A stretch of 64,000 nt of DNA, taken from contig CP029803.1 in assembly GCA_003226295.1 (NCBI GenBank), forward strand, positions 1,927,001 to 1,991,000. Direction: 5' to 3'. The notes under the pieces were generated by a model, which was given only the letters and a program-made list of their open reading frames with translations, was not told where the DNA came from and searched no databases. How positions within the stretch are numbered: position 1 is the first letter of the stretch; each line of letters starts with the position of its first letter. Source of the stretch: Candidatus Moanabacter tarae (GTDB taxonomy: Bacteria > Verrucomicrobiota > Verrucomicrobiia > Opitutales > UBA2987). The translations under genes and the position numbers were made by a program. Below are positions 28,992 to 39,076 of the stretch, piece after piece.

Positions 28992-29288
28992 TAAATTAAA
29001 AAACTCAACGGTGTTTGTAATACTCAGTAGCCACAATCAAAGAGATTCGTCCGGAAGAACCGATGATCAGATGTGTTTGTTACCCATTTTACAAACCAGA
29101 ATCGGGCGGTACTGGAAACCTCCATCTGAGAAAGTAAGGCTCCGTACCGCCACCGTCAACAACGACTAGAGCGTCTCAGATATCCCGGAGAAAATGGGTT
29201 CCCCGCCCTTAGGGAAAACTGTTAAAACGATTGAAACGATGCGAACCCACAACTCCTCAGCCTAATCGAAAATTTATTTGAACCTTTT

Positions 29289-30374
29289 CTAAAAAGAACT
29301 GTTGGGATAACTTCCAAGCCACTTTACCATGGGACAATTCTGTTTAAGTTCGACTACAGCATCGACTATCTCAGGGTCATCTCGGTGGCCAATAACGTCG
29401 ACGAAGAAGTAGTAGTCCCACAACTTCCGGCGGCTGGGCCGGGACTCAATTTTTGAAAGATTTAGATTTCTGCTGCTAAACGCTTCAAGCATTTTCTGCA
29501 GCGCACCAGGTTCGTCTTTCAAAGAAAAGACATAGCTGCTCTTGTCGTTTCCCTTTCCTAATCGCCCAGAGGAAGACTTCCCGATAGTTAGAAAACGAGT
29601 GTAATTATTCGCTCTATCCTGGATGCCTTCAGCCACGATAGGCATATGATGGGTTTCAGCAGCGATACGACTTGCAATCGCTGCTACCTCCGATCTTTCT
29701 CCTGCCAGTTGAACCGCCTTAACGGTGCTGGCCGACTCTAATTGCTCGACGCCAGGGAGCATTCGATTGAGCCAGTTCCTGCATTGCCCTAGAGCACTAT
29801 CTTTGGAATGAACCGCTTTTATCTCGGGGAGGGATGAGTGGGAAATTAGACAGAGAGAAATTTCAAGATAGACTTGGGCAATAATCTTTAAATCTGTTTC
29901 TGCTAACAAATCGAGGGAATGAGAAATCGCTCCTTCGGTCGAATTCTCAATGGGAATCACGCCGTAGTCGACTTCTCCTAGTTCAACCGAGGAGAAGACA
30001 TCCGAAATTGTTCCCATTGCCATATAGTTTACACTATTTCCAAAATTTTTGACTGCCGCCTGATGAGTGAAAGTCGATTCTGGCCCAAGATAAGCCACAG
30101 TGATTCCCTTTTCCATTGAGAGAGAAGCTGAGATCACTTCCCGGAAGATAGCGCGAAGGCTCTCATCGCTCAGGGGTCCTTTGTTAAGATCCGTTAGCTT
30201 CTGGAAAACTATCATTTCTCGAGAGGGAGCATAGACTTCCTGTCCAGATTTTTCCTTGAGCTTGCCGATCTGAGCAGCGAGATTCACTCTAGCATTCAAC
30301 CGCTCGACAATTTCACGATCGATGTTATCGATCTGTTCTCTTAGCCCACCAAGGTCTAGGTTACTAGTGTCCAT
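29289..30374 (-). CDS. pheA: Bifunctional chorismate mutase/prephenate dehydratase
   Basis: 361 residues, the normal P-protein length. Order: AroQ-type chorismate mutase (about 8-90), prephenate dehydratase (about 95-275, with AYLGPESTFTHQAAVKNFG and the PIENSTEGAI motif), and a C-terminal ACT domain (about 280-355, SLKDEPGALQKML and the ESRPSRR phenylalanine-binding motif). It converts chorismate to phenylpyruvate, with feedback inhibition by phenylalanine expected through ESRP. It follows scpB by 67 bp on the same strand. Confidence 0.95.
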   Translation of the reverse strand: MDTSNLDLGGLREQIDNIDREIVERLNARVNLAAQIGKLKEKSGQEVYAPSREMIVFQKLTDLNKGPLSDESLRAIFREVISASLSMEKGITVAYLGPESTFTHQAAVKNFGNSVNYMAMGTISDVFSSVELGEVDYGVIPIENSTEGAISHSLDLLAETDLKIIAQVYLEISLCLISHSSLPEIKAVHSKDSALGQCRNWLNRMLPGVEQLESASTVKAVQLAGERSEVAAIASRIAAETHHMPIVAEGIQDRANNYTRFLTIGKSSSGRLGKGNDKSSYVFSLKDEPGALQKMLEAFSSRNLNLSKIESRPSRRKLWDYYFFVDVIGHRDDPEIVDAVVELKQNCPMVKWLGSYPNSSF

Positions 30375-30441
30375 CAGAGTTTATTTTCTACTACCCGTTT
30401 CTTCTCGTATCAGTTCCTCGACTAAGGAGGTTTTTGCCAGA

Positions 30442-31173
30442 CTACTCATCTTCGTCAGAAAGACCCATATCGGCATCAGTCAATTCGACACTACTTGTGG
30501 AAGAACGTCGAATCCAATCGCTAATTTCATTAGGCGATAGTTCGTCCGAAGCGGGAAGTTCTTCGATCGATCCGAGTCCGAATGTCTCTAGAAATTTCAA
30601 AGTCGTAGCATATTGCAGCGGGCGGCCTGGTAAATCAGCGCGTCCGGTGACTCGGATAAGTTCGTGTTCGAGCAAGGTGCTCAAAGCACTATCCGAAGAC
30701 ACCCCTCGGATCGATTCAATCTCTGCACGAGTGATCGGTTGGCGATAGCCAACAATAGCCACTGCCTCCATTGCTGCCGCACTCAACTTTTGCGGTTTCG
30801 GTTCCTCTCTCAAAAGACGAACCCACTCTGCATAATCGGGATGGACAACGATACGATACCCACTGGGTCCCTGGAGAAGTTTAAAAACTTCATTTTTCTC
30901 TGTCAACTCTTGTGCAATCCCGTCCATAGCGTTACGGATCTGGGTAGCAGTTAGCAGAGTAGGAACCTGATCGATCAAATCCTGCATAACGCTTTGCCCA
31001 CCTCCTGCCCGAGACGGGAGAGACAAACTATCCTTAGTTCCAGATTTGCTATCTCCGGCATTGCCCAACCCCTCATGGTATCGAGTTATAACCGCTTGGA
31101 CATCCTTTATAGAAAGAGGCTCAGAAGTGGAAAAGAGTAATGCGCGAAGGATATTCTTGAGAATAAATTCCAT
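30442..31173 (-). CDS. scpB: Segregation and condensation protein B
   Basis: 243 residues. The two winged-helix domains are visible: the first around LLFSTSEPLSIKDVQAVI and the second around LSAAAMEAVAIVGYRQPITRAEIESIRGV, the best-conserved ScpB motif. A poorly conserved insert (50-70) and an acidic C-terminal tail flank them. ScpB dimers bind ScpA in the SMC complex that compacts chromosomes. scpA, often adjacent, is not in this window; pheA follows. Confidence 0.93.
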   Translation of the reverse strand: MEFILKNILRALLFSTSEPLSIKDVQAVITRYHEGLGNAGDSKSGTKDSLSLPSRAGGGQSVMQDLIDQVPTLLTATQIRNAMDGIAQELTEKNEVFKLLQGPSGYRIVVHPDYAEWVRLLREEPKPQKLSAAAMEAVAIVGYRQPITRAEIESIRGVSSDSALSTLLEHELIRVTGRADLPGRPLQYATTLKFLETFGLGSIEELPASDELSPNEISDWIRRSSTSSVELTDADMGLSDEDE

Positions 31174-31258
31174 GAGTTTCCTAGGAAGAAAAAGAGTTTG
31201 TCTTCGGAATCGGAACAGGCAAGCTCACATTCTATCCTAGAAAAACCATACTCGTACA

Positions 31259-32965
31259 ATGCAAACAGTTGAGAACAAGACAAATATTGATCAGAGAAAA
31301 CACTCCGCAATCTTAGTAGATGGAGACGATCGAGCGCCCAACCGATCCATGCTGCGTGCAGTAGGATTCAAGGACGAGGACTTTTCGAAGCCGATAATCG
31401 GAGTTGCGTCAACCTGGAGCATGGTGACTCCCTGTAATATGCATATCGATGAACTGGCAAGTGAGGTCAGAGAGGGCATCGACAAAGCGGGAGGGAAAGG
31501 CGTTGTATTCGGTACTATCACGGTGTCTGACGCCATTTCAATGGGCACGGTAGGGATGCGCTACTCACTCGTTTCTAGAGAAGTAATCGCTGATTCTATC
31601 GAAACGGTGGCAGGCGCGGAGGGTTTTGATGGATATGTTGCTATAGGTGGATGCGATAAGAATATGCCCGCCTGCCTTATGGCGATGGGGAGAATGAACC
31701 GCCCGGCCGTTTTTGTATACGGCGGAACAATCCTTCCTGGAATCCATCGTGACAAACCGGTTGACATTGTATCTGTATTCGAGGCTGTTGGGAAGCATGC
31801 AGGAGGCGAGATTGACAATGCCGAGCTAACAGAAATCGAAAAATGTTCGGTCCCGGGACCCGGTTCCTGCGGCGGTATGTACACCGCTAATACAATGGCT
31901 TCAGCAATCGAGGCGATGGGAATGAGTCTTCCGGACAGTTCCGCTCAGACTGCGGTTTCAAATGAGAAGCGGCAGGATAGTAGAGATGCCGGCAAGGCGG
32001 TCCTAAATCTAGTTAAAAAAGGAATACGACCTCGCGACATTATGACCCTGGAGGCTTTTGAGAATGCTATTACGGTAGCGATATCTCTGGGTGGTTCGAC
32101 CAATTCAGTTCTCCATCTCCTTGCTATTGCTCACTCCGCTGAGGTTCCCCTTTCCCTTGATGATTTTACCCGGATAGGAGAGAGGGTGCCGGTTCTAGCT
32201 GATCTTAAACCGAGCGGGAAATACAATATGGCGCATCTTGTACGAATTGGGGGACTGCAGCCTCTAATGAAAATACTACTGGACCATGGTCTCCTCCACG
32301 GAGACTGTTTGACAGTGACTGGGCGGACCTTGGGAGAGAATCTCGAGAAGGTGGGCCGTTATCCCGAAGATCAAGACATTGTCCGATCGTTCGACAACCC
32401 AATCAAACCGAACAGCCACCTTCGCATACTCTATGGCAACCTTTCCCCAGAAGGAGCAGTAGCCAAAATATCGGGAAAGGAGGGACTGCGATTTACCGGA
32501 AACGCAGTTATCTTTGAGGGAGAGGAACAAGCCCTCAAAGCTATTTTGGATGGGAAGGTCAAAGCTGGAAACGTTGTCGTGATTCGCAGCGAGGGACCTA
32601 AAGGGGCTCCCGGGATGCGAGAAATGCTTGCACCTACTTCAGCGATTATGGGCAGGGGGTTGGGTGGCAAAGTCGCTTTGATTACGGATGGCCGCTTTTC
32701 GGGGGGCAGTCACGGTTTTGTGGTTGGTCATATTACTCCAGAGGCCGCAGTTGGTGGCCCAATCGGAATAATCGAACCCGGTGACAAAATCACGATTGAT
32801 GCGGAAAAAAATGAATTGATTCTCGAAATTCCAGAAGATCTCATGAAGCAGCGTCTAGCCGCTTGGAAAGCTCCATCCCCATCAGCTACTCGAGGCGTCC
32901 TCGCCAAATACGCGAAACTGGTTTCCTCCGCTAGCACTGGAGCTGTTACTGACAGAGACTTATAA
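31259..32965 (+). CDS. ilvD: Dihydroxy-acid dehydratase
   Basis: 568 residues, normal. The three iron-sulfur ligand cysteines lie in [15 protein letters not shown] and [14 protein letters not shown], and the Mg/substrate region [16 protein letters not shown]-like motif ([10 protein letters not shown]) is intact. It converts dihydroxy-acids to 2-keto acids in isoleucine and valine synthesis. Divergent from scpB with 85 bp between starts. A 6-bp dyad (AAAGCC/GGCTTT, 32964-32988) overlaps its stop and may weakly terminate it before pgi. Confidence 0.96.
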   Translation: MQTVENKTNIDQRKHSAILVDGDDRAPNRSMLRAVGFKDEDFSKPIIGVASTWSMVTPCNMHIDELASEVREGIDKAGGKGVVFGTITVSDAISMGTVGMRYSLVSREVIADSIETVAGAEGFDGYVAIGGCDKNMPACLMAMGRMNRPAVFVYGGTILPGIHRDKPVDIVSVFEAVGKHAGGEIDNAELTEIEKCSVPGPGSCGGMYTANTMASAIEAMGMSLPDSSAQTAVSNEKRQDSRDAGKAVLNLVKKGIRPRDIMTLEAFENAITVAISLGGSTNSVLHLLAIAHSAEVPLSLDDFTRIGERVPVLADLKPSGKYNMAHLVRIGGLQPLMKILLDHGLLHGDCLTVTGRTLGENLEKVGRYPEDQDIVRSFDNPIKPNSHLRILYGNLSPEGAVAKISGKEGLRFTGNAVIFEGEEQALKAILDGKVKAGNVVVIRSEGPKGAPGMREMLAPTSAIMGRGLGGKVALITDGRFSGGSHGFVVGHITPEAAVGGPIGIIEPGDKITIDAEKNELILEIPEDLMKQRLAAWKAPSPSATRGVLAKYAKLVSSASTGAVTDRDL

Positions 32966-33003
32966 AGCCTTAATATCCTGCGGGCTTTCAGACTCCACCA
33001 GTT

Positions 33004-34602
33004 ATGTCTGATCCAGCAAATTCCTGGGCACGATTCAAGGGTAGCTATCTTGCTTTGCCCGAACTAGGGATGGCGCTAGATATCAGCCTTATGAACTATC
33101 CCGTCTCTTTCCTCAGCAAAATGGAGCCGGCCATTCAACGAGCTCTTCAATCTATGGCGGACTTGGAAAGAGGTGATATTGTAAATCCAGATGAAAACCA
33201 AATGGCCGGACATTACTGGTTAAGAGAACCGAGTTTAGCACCAAATTATGAAATCACTGCACAGGTGAATGAAACATTGGGCAGGATTAAAGGATTTAGT
33301 GAGGCGGTTCACCGAGGGGAGATCTCCGGGGAAACCGGCCCGTTTCGAAAAATGCTGATTATTGGGATCGGAGGATCCGTCCTGGGCCCACAATTCGTCA
33401 GCCAGGCTCTGGTTCAGCCAGAAAGTAATCCTCTCCAAGCAGAATACTTCGATAACACAGATCCTGATGGGATCGACCTCGTTCTCTCCCGGCTAAGAGA
33501 CTCCCTGGGCGAAACATTGGTGATCGTCATTTCGAAATCGGGAGACACACCCGAAACCCGCAACGGTATGATCGAAGCAAAACATGCTTTCGAAACATCG
33601 GGACTTTCTTTTGCCAAACACGCAGTCGCCATTACCGGTAAAAACAGCCAACTCCAACGTTACGCCGATTCTCACGGTTGGCTTCTCACATTGCCGATGT
33701 GGGACTGGGTAGGAGGGAGAACGAGCGAGACAGGTCCTGTAGGTCTCCTCCCGGCTAGCCTCGAGGGGATTTCGATCGATGATTTTCTAAGAGGCGCTGC
33801 GAGTATGGATGAAATAACCCGACGTTCTGAAACAATTAGTAATCCAGCAGCCATGATCGCTCTGATGTGGTATTATGCCACCGAAGGAATCGGCGCTAAG
33901 GAAATGATTGTTGTCCCCTACAAAGATCGGCTCAGGCTACTCCCAATCTACCTCCAGCAGCTAGTAATGGAATCGCTGGGCAAGGAACTTGATCTCGACG
34001 GAAAGTTAGTAAACCAGGGAATCACTGTATACGGAAACAAGGGCTCCTCCGATCAGCATTCCTATATTCAACAATTGCGTGATGGACTATCCAATTTTTT
34101 CGTTACATTCATCGAAGTCCTAAAATACAGAGACTCAGACTCAATCGAGGTCGAACCTGGTTCAACCTCTGGGGATTTCCTCGCGGGCTTCCTTCTCGGG
34201 ACTCGATCGGCCCTTTACGAGAAGAATCGTGAATCGATCACTGTGTCCATAGAGGAATTAAACCCTTCCAGTGTCGGTGCACTAATCGCACTTTTTGAAC
34301 GAGCCGTTGGCCTCTACGCTGTACTCATCAACGTCAATGCTTACAATCAGCCGGGAGTTGAGGCCGGGAAGAAAGCAGCGGCCACATTCTTGGATTTAAA
34401 TAGGCGTATTCATGATTTCCTAAAGAATTCTCCAGGAAAACATCTTACGGCGGAGTCGATTGCCTATGCTCTCAATTCCACAGGAGAGGTTGAAATCGTT
34501 TTCAAAATCCTTGAACATCTCGTCGCCAATCGTGCAAAAGGAATCAATAAAATAGATTCAAGTAATATCTGCCTAAGGAAATACTATTTCCAGAAGAAAT
34601 GA
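33004..34602 (+). CDS. pgi: Glucose-6-phosphate isomerase
   Basis: 532 residues. Sugar-isomerase motifs are clear: IGIGGSVLGPQFVSQAL, VISKSGDTPETRNG for phosphate binding, MWDWVGGRTSETGPVGLLPA, and the catalytic-region YGNKGSSDQHSYIQQL. It interconverts glucose-6-phosphate and fructose-6-phosphate in glycolysis. The sequence follows the bacterial/cyanobacterial subtype rather than the E. coli type. It lies 38 bp after ilvD on the same strand. Confidence 0.95.
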   Translation: MSDPANSWARFKGSYLALPELGMALDISLMNYPVSFLSKMEPAIQRALQSMADLERGDIVNPDENQMAGHYWLREPSLAPNYEITAQVNETLGRIKGFSEAVHRGEISGETGPFRKMLIIGIGGSVLGPQFVSQALVQPESNPLQAEYFDNTDPDGIDLVLSRLRDSLGETLVIVISKSGDTPETRNGMIEAKHAFETSGLSFAKHAVAITGKNSQLQRYADSHGWLLTLPMWDWVGGRTSETGPVGLLPASLEGISIDDFLRGAASMDEITRRSETISNPAAMIALMWYYATEGIGAKEMIVVPYKDRLRLLPIYLQQLVMESLGKELDLDGKLVNQGITVYGNKGSSDQHSYIQQLRDGLSNFFVTFIEVLKYRDSDSIEVEPGSTSGDFLAGFLLGTRSALYEKNRESITVSIEELNPSSVGALIALFERAVGLYAVLINVNAYNQPGVEAGKKAAATFLDLNRRIHDFLKNSPGKHLTAESIAYALNSTGEVEIVFKILEHLVANRAKGINKIDSSNICLRKYYFQKK

Positions 34603-34910
34603 ACTACGTGTGTGAAACGATCCTTTTGGGGAATATAAAGAATCTGCTCCAATGAACATCGACGAAACATCACAACTGAGAGCTTCGCCCAAAAAGGCAA
34701 ACCAGTTCCATCTGGCATCGTTTTCTCGATATACGGCAATCATCTTTACCACCTCTAAAAGCAATAATTCGTGACATAATACTGAATGCCGGATCCCTCT
34801 TTTACCAATTTCGCTATCGACAAGATGGTCCGCTTTCCAAATCGTCGGTTAGACCAGTCCAAGCACCTCGGCAGGGAATGAGAATCGCTATAGTAACCTT
34901 CTAAATAAAA
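34603..34910. other. Intergenic region before the small lipoprotein, no gene seen
   Basis: 308 bp. A TATAGT hexamer near 34889-34894 could be the -10 box of the lipoprotein promoter, without a good -35 box. Nothing else recognised. Confidence 0.35.
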
Positions 34911-35075
34911 ATGAACCTTACAAATAAAGTTAGTCTCATCCTAATTGCAGTTTTTGCCGTTTTTATTCTAACCAGTTGTGCAAAGCTCGGAGAGGATGAT
35001 ACAGCAATACCATGGTCTCGACCAGCCGATTGGGAAGGCAGGGTCCCCGGAATGGGGGGATCCAAGGGCATATAG
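34911..35075 (+). CDS. Small lipoprotein, 54 residues
   Basis: A short frame from ATG 34911 to TAG 35073-35075. It has a lysine-bearing N-terminus, a hydrophobic core of about 16 residues and a lipobox LTSC with cysteine 23, so it should be lipidated and anchored in the inner or outer membrane. The mature part is only 32 residues: an acidic stretch, then IPWSRPADWEGRVPGMG, rich in W, P and G. No catalytic domain fits. Its location between pgi and rsmI may be incidental. Coding status rests on the complete signal/lipobox and regular frame; no ribosome site is strong. Confidence 0.7.
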   Translation: MNLTNKVSLILIAVFAVFILTSCAKLGEDDTAIPWSRPADWEGRVPGMGGSKGI

Positions 35076-35249
35076 TCGAATCCAAAGTAGACGCTCCTTC
35101 AATTTATGTGTTAGCTTTCAGCCTGCCATGAATTCCCGCGTTGCAGAATTAGTGCAGAATTCTGGAAAAAACATTCTAACTTTTTCAGAACTAATTTTTC
35201 GGAAACCAGCTATTTCGAAAGTGAAGTGGTTCCATCCTAGATAATCGTA

Positions 35250-35984
35250 TTGGCCAATCCAGAGACAGAAAGCCAATCTTTGGCTATACAAGCAGCTCAG
35301 CCCGGTCATCTCTATATCGTTGCAACTCCAATAGGCAATCTGTTAGACTTAACGGAGAGAGCGGTGGGTATTCTGTCTTCAAGTGATTTGATAGCATGTG
35401 AAAATGTCAGAAAGACTATAAGGTTGCTTGAACATTGGGGATTAAATCGAAGGGTAGTCAAATACGGAGAACATAATGAGTCGAGGCAGGCAATCCGGCT
35501 AGCTGAGGCTCTTTCTAACGGTAAAGCAGTTTCGCTCGTCTCCGAGGCGGGCACTCCTTGCGTCAGTGATCCTGGATTTCGGATCGTTAGAGAGTGTCGC
35601 AGAAGGTCCTTGCCTGTTGTTCCCTTACCCGGCCCTTCCGCCCCTATCGCCGCACTTTCTGCCTCCGGCCTGCCCTCCGATGGATTTCTTTTTCTTGGGT
35701 TTCTCTCGTCAAAACAAAAAGCTCGAAAAAGGATTTTCGAGCAATTCAGGGATTTCCAGTATACTTTGATCTTGCTCGAATCAAGTCACCGTATCATCGA
35801 CAGCCTGAAAGATCTAGTCGAGGTGATGGGTAAAACCCGAACTATTTGCGTCGCTCGCGAGATGACTAAAATCCACGAAACATTCCACGTCGGCCATGCG
35901 GAATCGGTGACCCAAGAGGTGGCTGGAGGCAAGACGAAGGGAGAGTTCGTTATTCTGATTGCGAAGGAGGGATACGAGTTGTAG
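35250..35984 (+). CDS. rsmI: 16S rRNA (cytidine1402-2'-O)-methyltransferase
   Basis: 244 residues from TTG 35250; no ATG precedes the first conserved motif. GHLYIVATPIGNLLDLTERA is the RsmI N-terminus, SEAGTPCVSDPG and PLPGPSAPIAALSASGLPSDGFLFLGF the SAM-binding and substrate loops of this tetrapyrrole-methylase-fold family. It modifies C1402 in the decoding centre. The 3' end is close to, or overlaps, the following ppx frame. Confidence 0.93.
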   Translation: MANPETESQSLAIQAAQPGHLYIVATPIGNLLDLTERAVGILSSSDLIACENVRKTIRLLEHWGLNRRVVKYGEHNESRQAIRLAEALSNGKAVSLVSEAGTPCVSDPGFRIVRECRRRSLPVVPLPGPSAPIAALSASGLPSDGFLFLGFLSSKQKARKRIFEQFRDFQYTLILLESSHRIIDSLKDLVEVMGKTRTICVAREMTKIHETFHVGHAESVTQEVAGGKTKGEFVILIAKEGYEL

Positions 35985-36015
35985 AGGGACTACCATTAAG
36001 CACTTCTCTGAAATT

Positions 36016-36987
36016 GTGTCACAACAATTTAAATCCTCTCCCGTAACCTCTCCCACCGTCGCCGTTATTGATGTAGGGAGTAATACCATAAAACTCTTGG
36101 TTGCCAAAGGTGGAGCCCAAACAGTTGCAGTTCATCAGAAAGTATTAGAAACTAGAATCAGTCGGGGCATTGGAAGAGGACGTCCGAAGCTCTCCAAAGA
36201 GGGAATCGAAGCTGGTCTGTTAGGAATCGAATCACTCCTCGAAGAAGCAGCTTATTTCAAACCCCTTAAAACATCCATTGCGGCCACCAGTGCAGTTCGT
36301 GATGCGGAGAATCGGTATGAGTTCGCTGATCGAGTCTTTTCCAAAACTAACATTCAACTAAGAATCCTCAGTGGTGAAGACGAAGCCCGAACAGCAGCAA
36401 TAGGGATTCAGCAGGATCCTCACATAAAGAACTATAAAGAATTCTACTTCCTTGATATCGGAGGAGGCAGTGCTGAAATTGCCCACTGCCATGATGGCAT
36501 AATCATTCAGATTGCCAGCTTGCCATTAGGTGCCGTTCGTCTGACTGAAAGATTCGTGAGTGATCCTGCAAAACCATTGCCTGTCCGTGAAGCCCAGTCC
36601 ATTGCAAGATTTACCGAAAAGGAAATAAAAAAGAGCTCGCTCATATTCGGGGAAAGCGAATTACCGTTTATCGGAATAGGAGGCACTTTCGCCTACATCC
36701 GAGCTCTCCTAAGCAAAGGAATTAAACCCCAATCTACAGAATTTTTGCCAATAATCCCGGTAAACCTCCTACGTAACCTCTTTACCGATCTCTCACGGGT
36801 GAGTCTCGAGAAGAGAAAAGAGGTGCCTCATCTTCCCAAATCGAGAGCAGATATTTTTCCTACCGCCCTAAGAGTTATCCTGAGCATTGCAGAATATAGC
36901 AGAGTAACTTCGTTCCACCAATCTTACTACAATCTACAATTTGGGCTAGCTATCGAATTGCTTTCTCAAGTCGCTGACAGCAACTGA
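36016..36987 (+). CDS. ppx: Exopolyphosphatase/guanosine pentaphosphatase family protein
   Basis: 323 residues from GTG 36016; the frame opens at TTG 35959 inside rsmI. The ASKHA-fold motifs are present: VAVIDVGSNTIKLLVA (phosphate 1), ATSAVRDAENRYEF, ILSGEDEARTAAIG with its catalytic glutamate, FLDIGGGSAEIA (phosphate 2) and GIGGTFAYIRAL. It lacks the C-terminal HD-like domain, so it belongs to the short two-domain Ppx/GppA group. Acts on polyphosphate or pppGpp; which cannot be decided. Its 3' end overlaps rluD, on the other strand, by 42 bp. Confidence 0.88.
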   Translation: MSQQFKSSPVTSPTVAVIDVGSNTIKLLVAKGGAQTVAVHQKVLETRISRGIGRGRPKLSKEGIEAGLLGIESLLEEAAYFKPLKTSIAATSAVRDAENRYEFADRVFSKTNIQLRILSGEDEARTAAIGIQQDPHIKNYKEFYFLDIGGGSAEIAHCHDGIIIQIASLPLGAVRLTERFVSDPAKPLPVREAQSIARFTEKEIKKSSLIFGESELPFIGIGGTFAYIRALLSKGIKPQSTEFLPIIPVNLLRNLFTDLSRVSLEKRKEVPHLPKSRADIFPTALRVILSIAEYSRVTSFHQSYYNLQFGLAIELLSQVADSN

Positions 36988-37875
36988 AAAATCAGTAGGC
37001 AGCTCAGCTTCCAATGTTAACCTACAATCCTTCACCGGATGATTGAATATGATTCGTTGGGCATGAAGCATTGTCCGGGGAAATGCTTTCGCCACCCGAT
37101 ACCCGTAGGTGGAATCGCCTGCCACGGGATGACCAATCCAAGACAAATGGACTCGAATTTGGTGCGTCCTTCCAGTTTGTATTGAGATTTCAAGCAAAGA
37201 ATATCGATCCCCAAAAACTCTGACTCGTCGCCATTCACTGTAAGCCGGTCTACCTGTCGTAACTACGGCCATCTTCGTTCGAACCCGCGGGTGGCGACCA
37301 ATCGGCTCACGAATGACTCCGCAATCTGGAACCGGAACACCCGAACAGATCGCAGTGTATTTCTTCTCAATCGATCTCTTAGAGAACTGGGCACTCAGGC
37401 TTCTAAAGGCCACATCCGTTTTTGCTACGACAATGGCACCCGAAGTATCCTTATCCAGACGGTGTACAATTCCTGGTCTTTCTTTCCCCGGAAGACTACT
37501 CAATCTCCCCTTGCAATAGTGAAGGAGGGCATGAACAAGAGTGTCTTCTCCAGTAGAATTACCTGGATGCACGATCATTCCGCAACTCTTGTTCACAACA
37601 AGAACATGATCGTCTTCGAAGAGGATCTCCAAGGGAATTGCCCTGGGCCGCAAAACACTCGAAGAGGAGCGAGGAAATGAGAACGAAAGAAAATCACCAG
37701 TAGAAACTTTTCTGCTTTTACTAATCGCTTCATTGTCCAGCCAGACCTGGCCTTCATCGAAAAGACGCTGCAAGCGTGAACGACTCCACCTAGGGAAAGC
37801 ATCAGCCAGTACTCGATCTGCACGCTGGTGATTATTCTCCTCTGGCACTTCGAAATCAATTGGCTTATCTATCAT
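36946..37875 (-). CDS. rluD: RluD-type 23S rRNA pseudouridine synthase
   Basis: 309 residues. An N-terminal S4 RNA-binding domain (about 15-75) precedes the RluA-type catalytic domain with GIVHRLDKDTSGAIVVAK, whose aspartate in RLD is the nucleophile, and TGRTHQIRVHLSWIGHPVAGDSTYG. The S4-plus-RluA architecture is that of RluD/RluC proteins; RluD is preferred by overall form. Convergent with ppx, with overlapping 3' ends. Confidence 0.88.
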   Translation of the reverse strand: MIDKPIDFEVPEENNHQRADRVLADAFPRWSRSRLQRLFDEGQVWLDNEAISKSRKVSTGDFLSFSFPRSSSSVLRPRAIPLEILFEDDHVLVVNKSCGMIVHPGNSTGEDTLVHALLHYCKGRLSSLPGKERPGIVHRLDKDTSGAIVVAKTDVAFRSLSAQFSKRSIEKKYTAICSGVPVPDCGVIREPIGRHPRVRTKMAVVTTGRPAYSEWRRVRVFGDRYSLLEISIQTGRTHQIRVHLSWIGHPVAGDSTYGYRVAKAFPRTMLHAQRIIFNHPVKDCRLTLEAELPTDFSVAVSDLRKQFDS

Positions 37876-37937
37876 GTGAATATTGGAAATCTCCGTGATC
37901 CGTCTCGTGTGTCATTTCATCTGATCTTGGGCCAATG

Positions 37938-38936
37938 TCAGTCCTCCAAGGCAATGATCCCATCGAGATTTTTGAGGAAACTCGACTGCTTCTCTTCTTC
38001 CAGCAATGCAATCTCAAACCCATTTCGCGCTAATAGGGCCAATTCCTTTCGATTGAAAGACGATGACAGGGCCACGTATTCATCGGTTAGCTGATTCCCA
38101 AAAGAGAGAGGATCATCCGTACTGACAGTACATCGAACTCCGGCATCGTGGAGCCTCCGAATGGGATGTTGCGCAATAGATGGCGTCACACCGAGTTTGA
38201 TATTGCTGATTGGGCAAATATCAAGAGTAACGTCGAGTTGAACCAGTTTCCGTACTACATTAGGATCTTCGACCGCACGAACTCCATGCTCAATACGTCT
38301 GACACCGAGACGGTGCATGGCATCTTCTACATAATCGGCGCCTCCAAATTCGCCAGCATGCGCTTTCGTTTTAAGACCGACTCTACGTGCTTCTCCCCAA
38401 AGTTCTTCCGCCCAAGGCTCGATCGGCAATACCTCAACCCCGTGTAAATCTATCCCAGACAACCCCTTCCAATTTATACAATCACTGAGAATCGGAGCCA
38501 TTTTCTCATTGTAATGATTACGCAGCATCCCAAGAAATACCCTAACTTCTAGACCCTTAGGAACCGCTTCAATTATCGCTGCCATTATCTCGGGACCAGG
38601 AATACCGAGCGTTTCAATCACCCCTGCATGAAAGCTGGTTTCAAGGTATTTGACGTTCTGCGAAACTAAGTTATCGAAGATTACCCGAGCTGCTTCCTGG
38701 TATCGTTCAGGACTGGTGTACCACGAAAGAGCCATAGCCAGTAGTTCATCTTCAAACTGTTGGAAACTCTCGAACTTGAAATCTGAATCCCACGACCGAG
38801 GAGGTGTCGCAAATCTCTGTGAGTCCAATCTTTGCAACAACTCAAACGGCAACGCTCCCTCAATGTGAAGGTGTGTCTCTGTTTTGGGCAACCGCTGAAT
38901 AAATGAAATTAGATCAAAATCTGGATTTTCAGGCAT
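37938..38936 (-). CDS. add: Adenosine deaminase-family amidohydrolase
   Basis: 332 residues. Metal ligands are recognisable: HLHIEG near the N-terminus, HAGEFGG with the central histidine, the catalytic RIEHGVRA and the C-terminal STDDPLSFG pair of aspartates. This is the adenosine/adenine deaminase fold; it hydrolyses the purine amino group for salvage. The family also includes adenine deaminases of similar length, so exact substrate is not certain. It lies 62 bp upstream of rluD on the same strand. Confidence 0.88.
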   Translation of the reverse strand: MPENPDFDLISFIQRLPKTETHLHIEGALPFELLQRLDSQRFATPPRSWDSDFKFESFQQFEDELLAMALSWYTSPERYQEAARVIFDNLVSQNVKYLETSFHAGVIETLGIPGPEIMAAIIEAVPKGLEVRVFLGMLRNHYNEKMAPILSDCINWKGLSGIDLHGVEVLPIEPWAEELWGEARRVGLKTKAHAGEFGGADYVEDAMHRLGVRRIEHGVRAVEDPNVVRKLVQLDVTLDICPISNIKLGVTPSIAQHPIRRLHDAGVRCTVSTDDPLSFGNQLTDEYVALSSSFNRKELALLARNGFEIALLEEEKQSSFLKNLDGIIALED

Positions 38937-39076
38937 CTATGAGTGAATGTTCGTTTTAGATAGGAAATAATATATCTTCCGCTTAAATCCCAATCCAAAA
39001 CCACTTCCATCGCCAACGATTGCACGTGGCAAAGGGAATTTGCCCTTTATACTGTGCTGGCACGAACTTCAAGGAA

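Noticed and set aside
35959-36015. TTG start of ppx at 35959
   Set aside because: It overlaps rsmI and adds a non-conserved stretch; GTG 36016 is closer to the first motif, though the choice is not certain.
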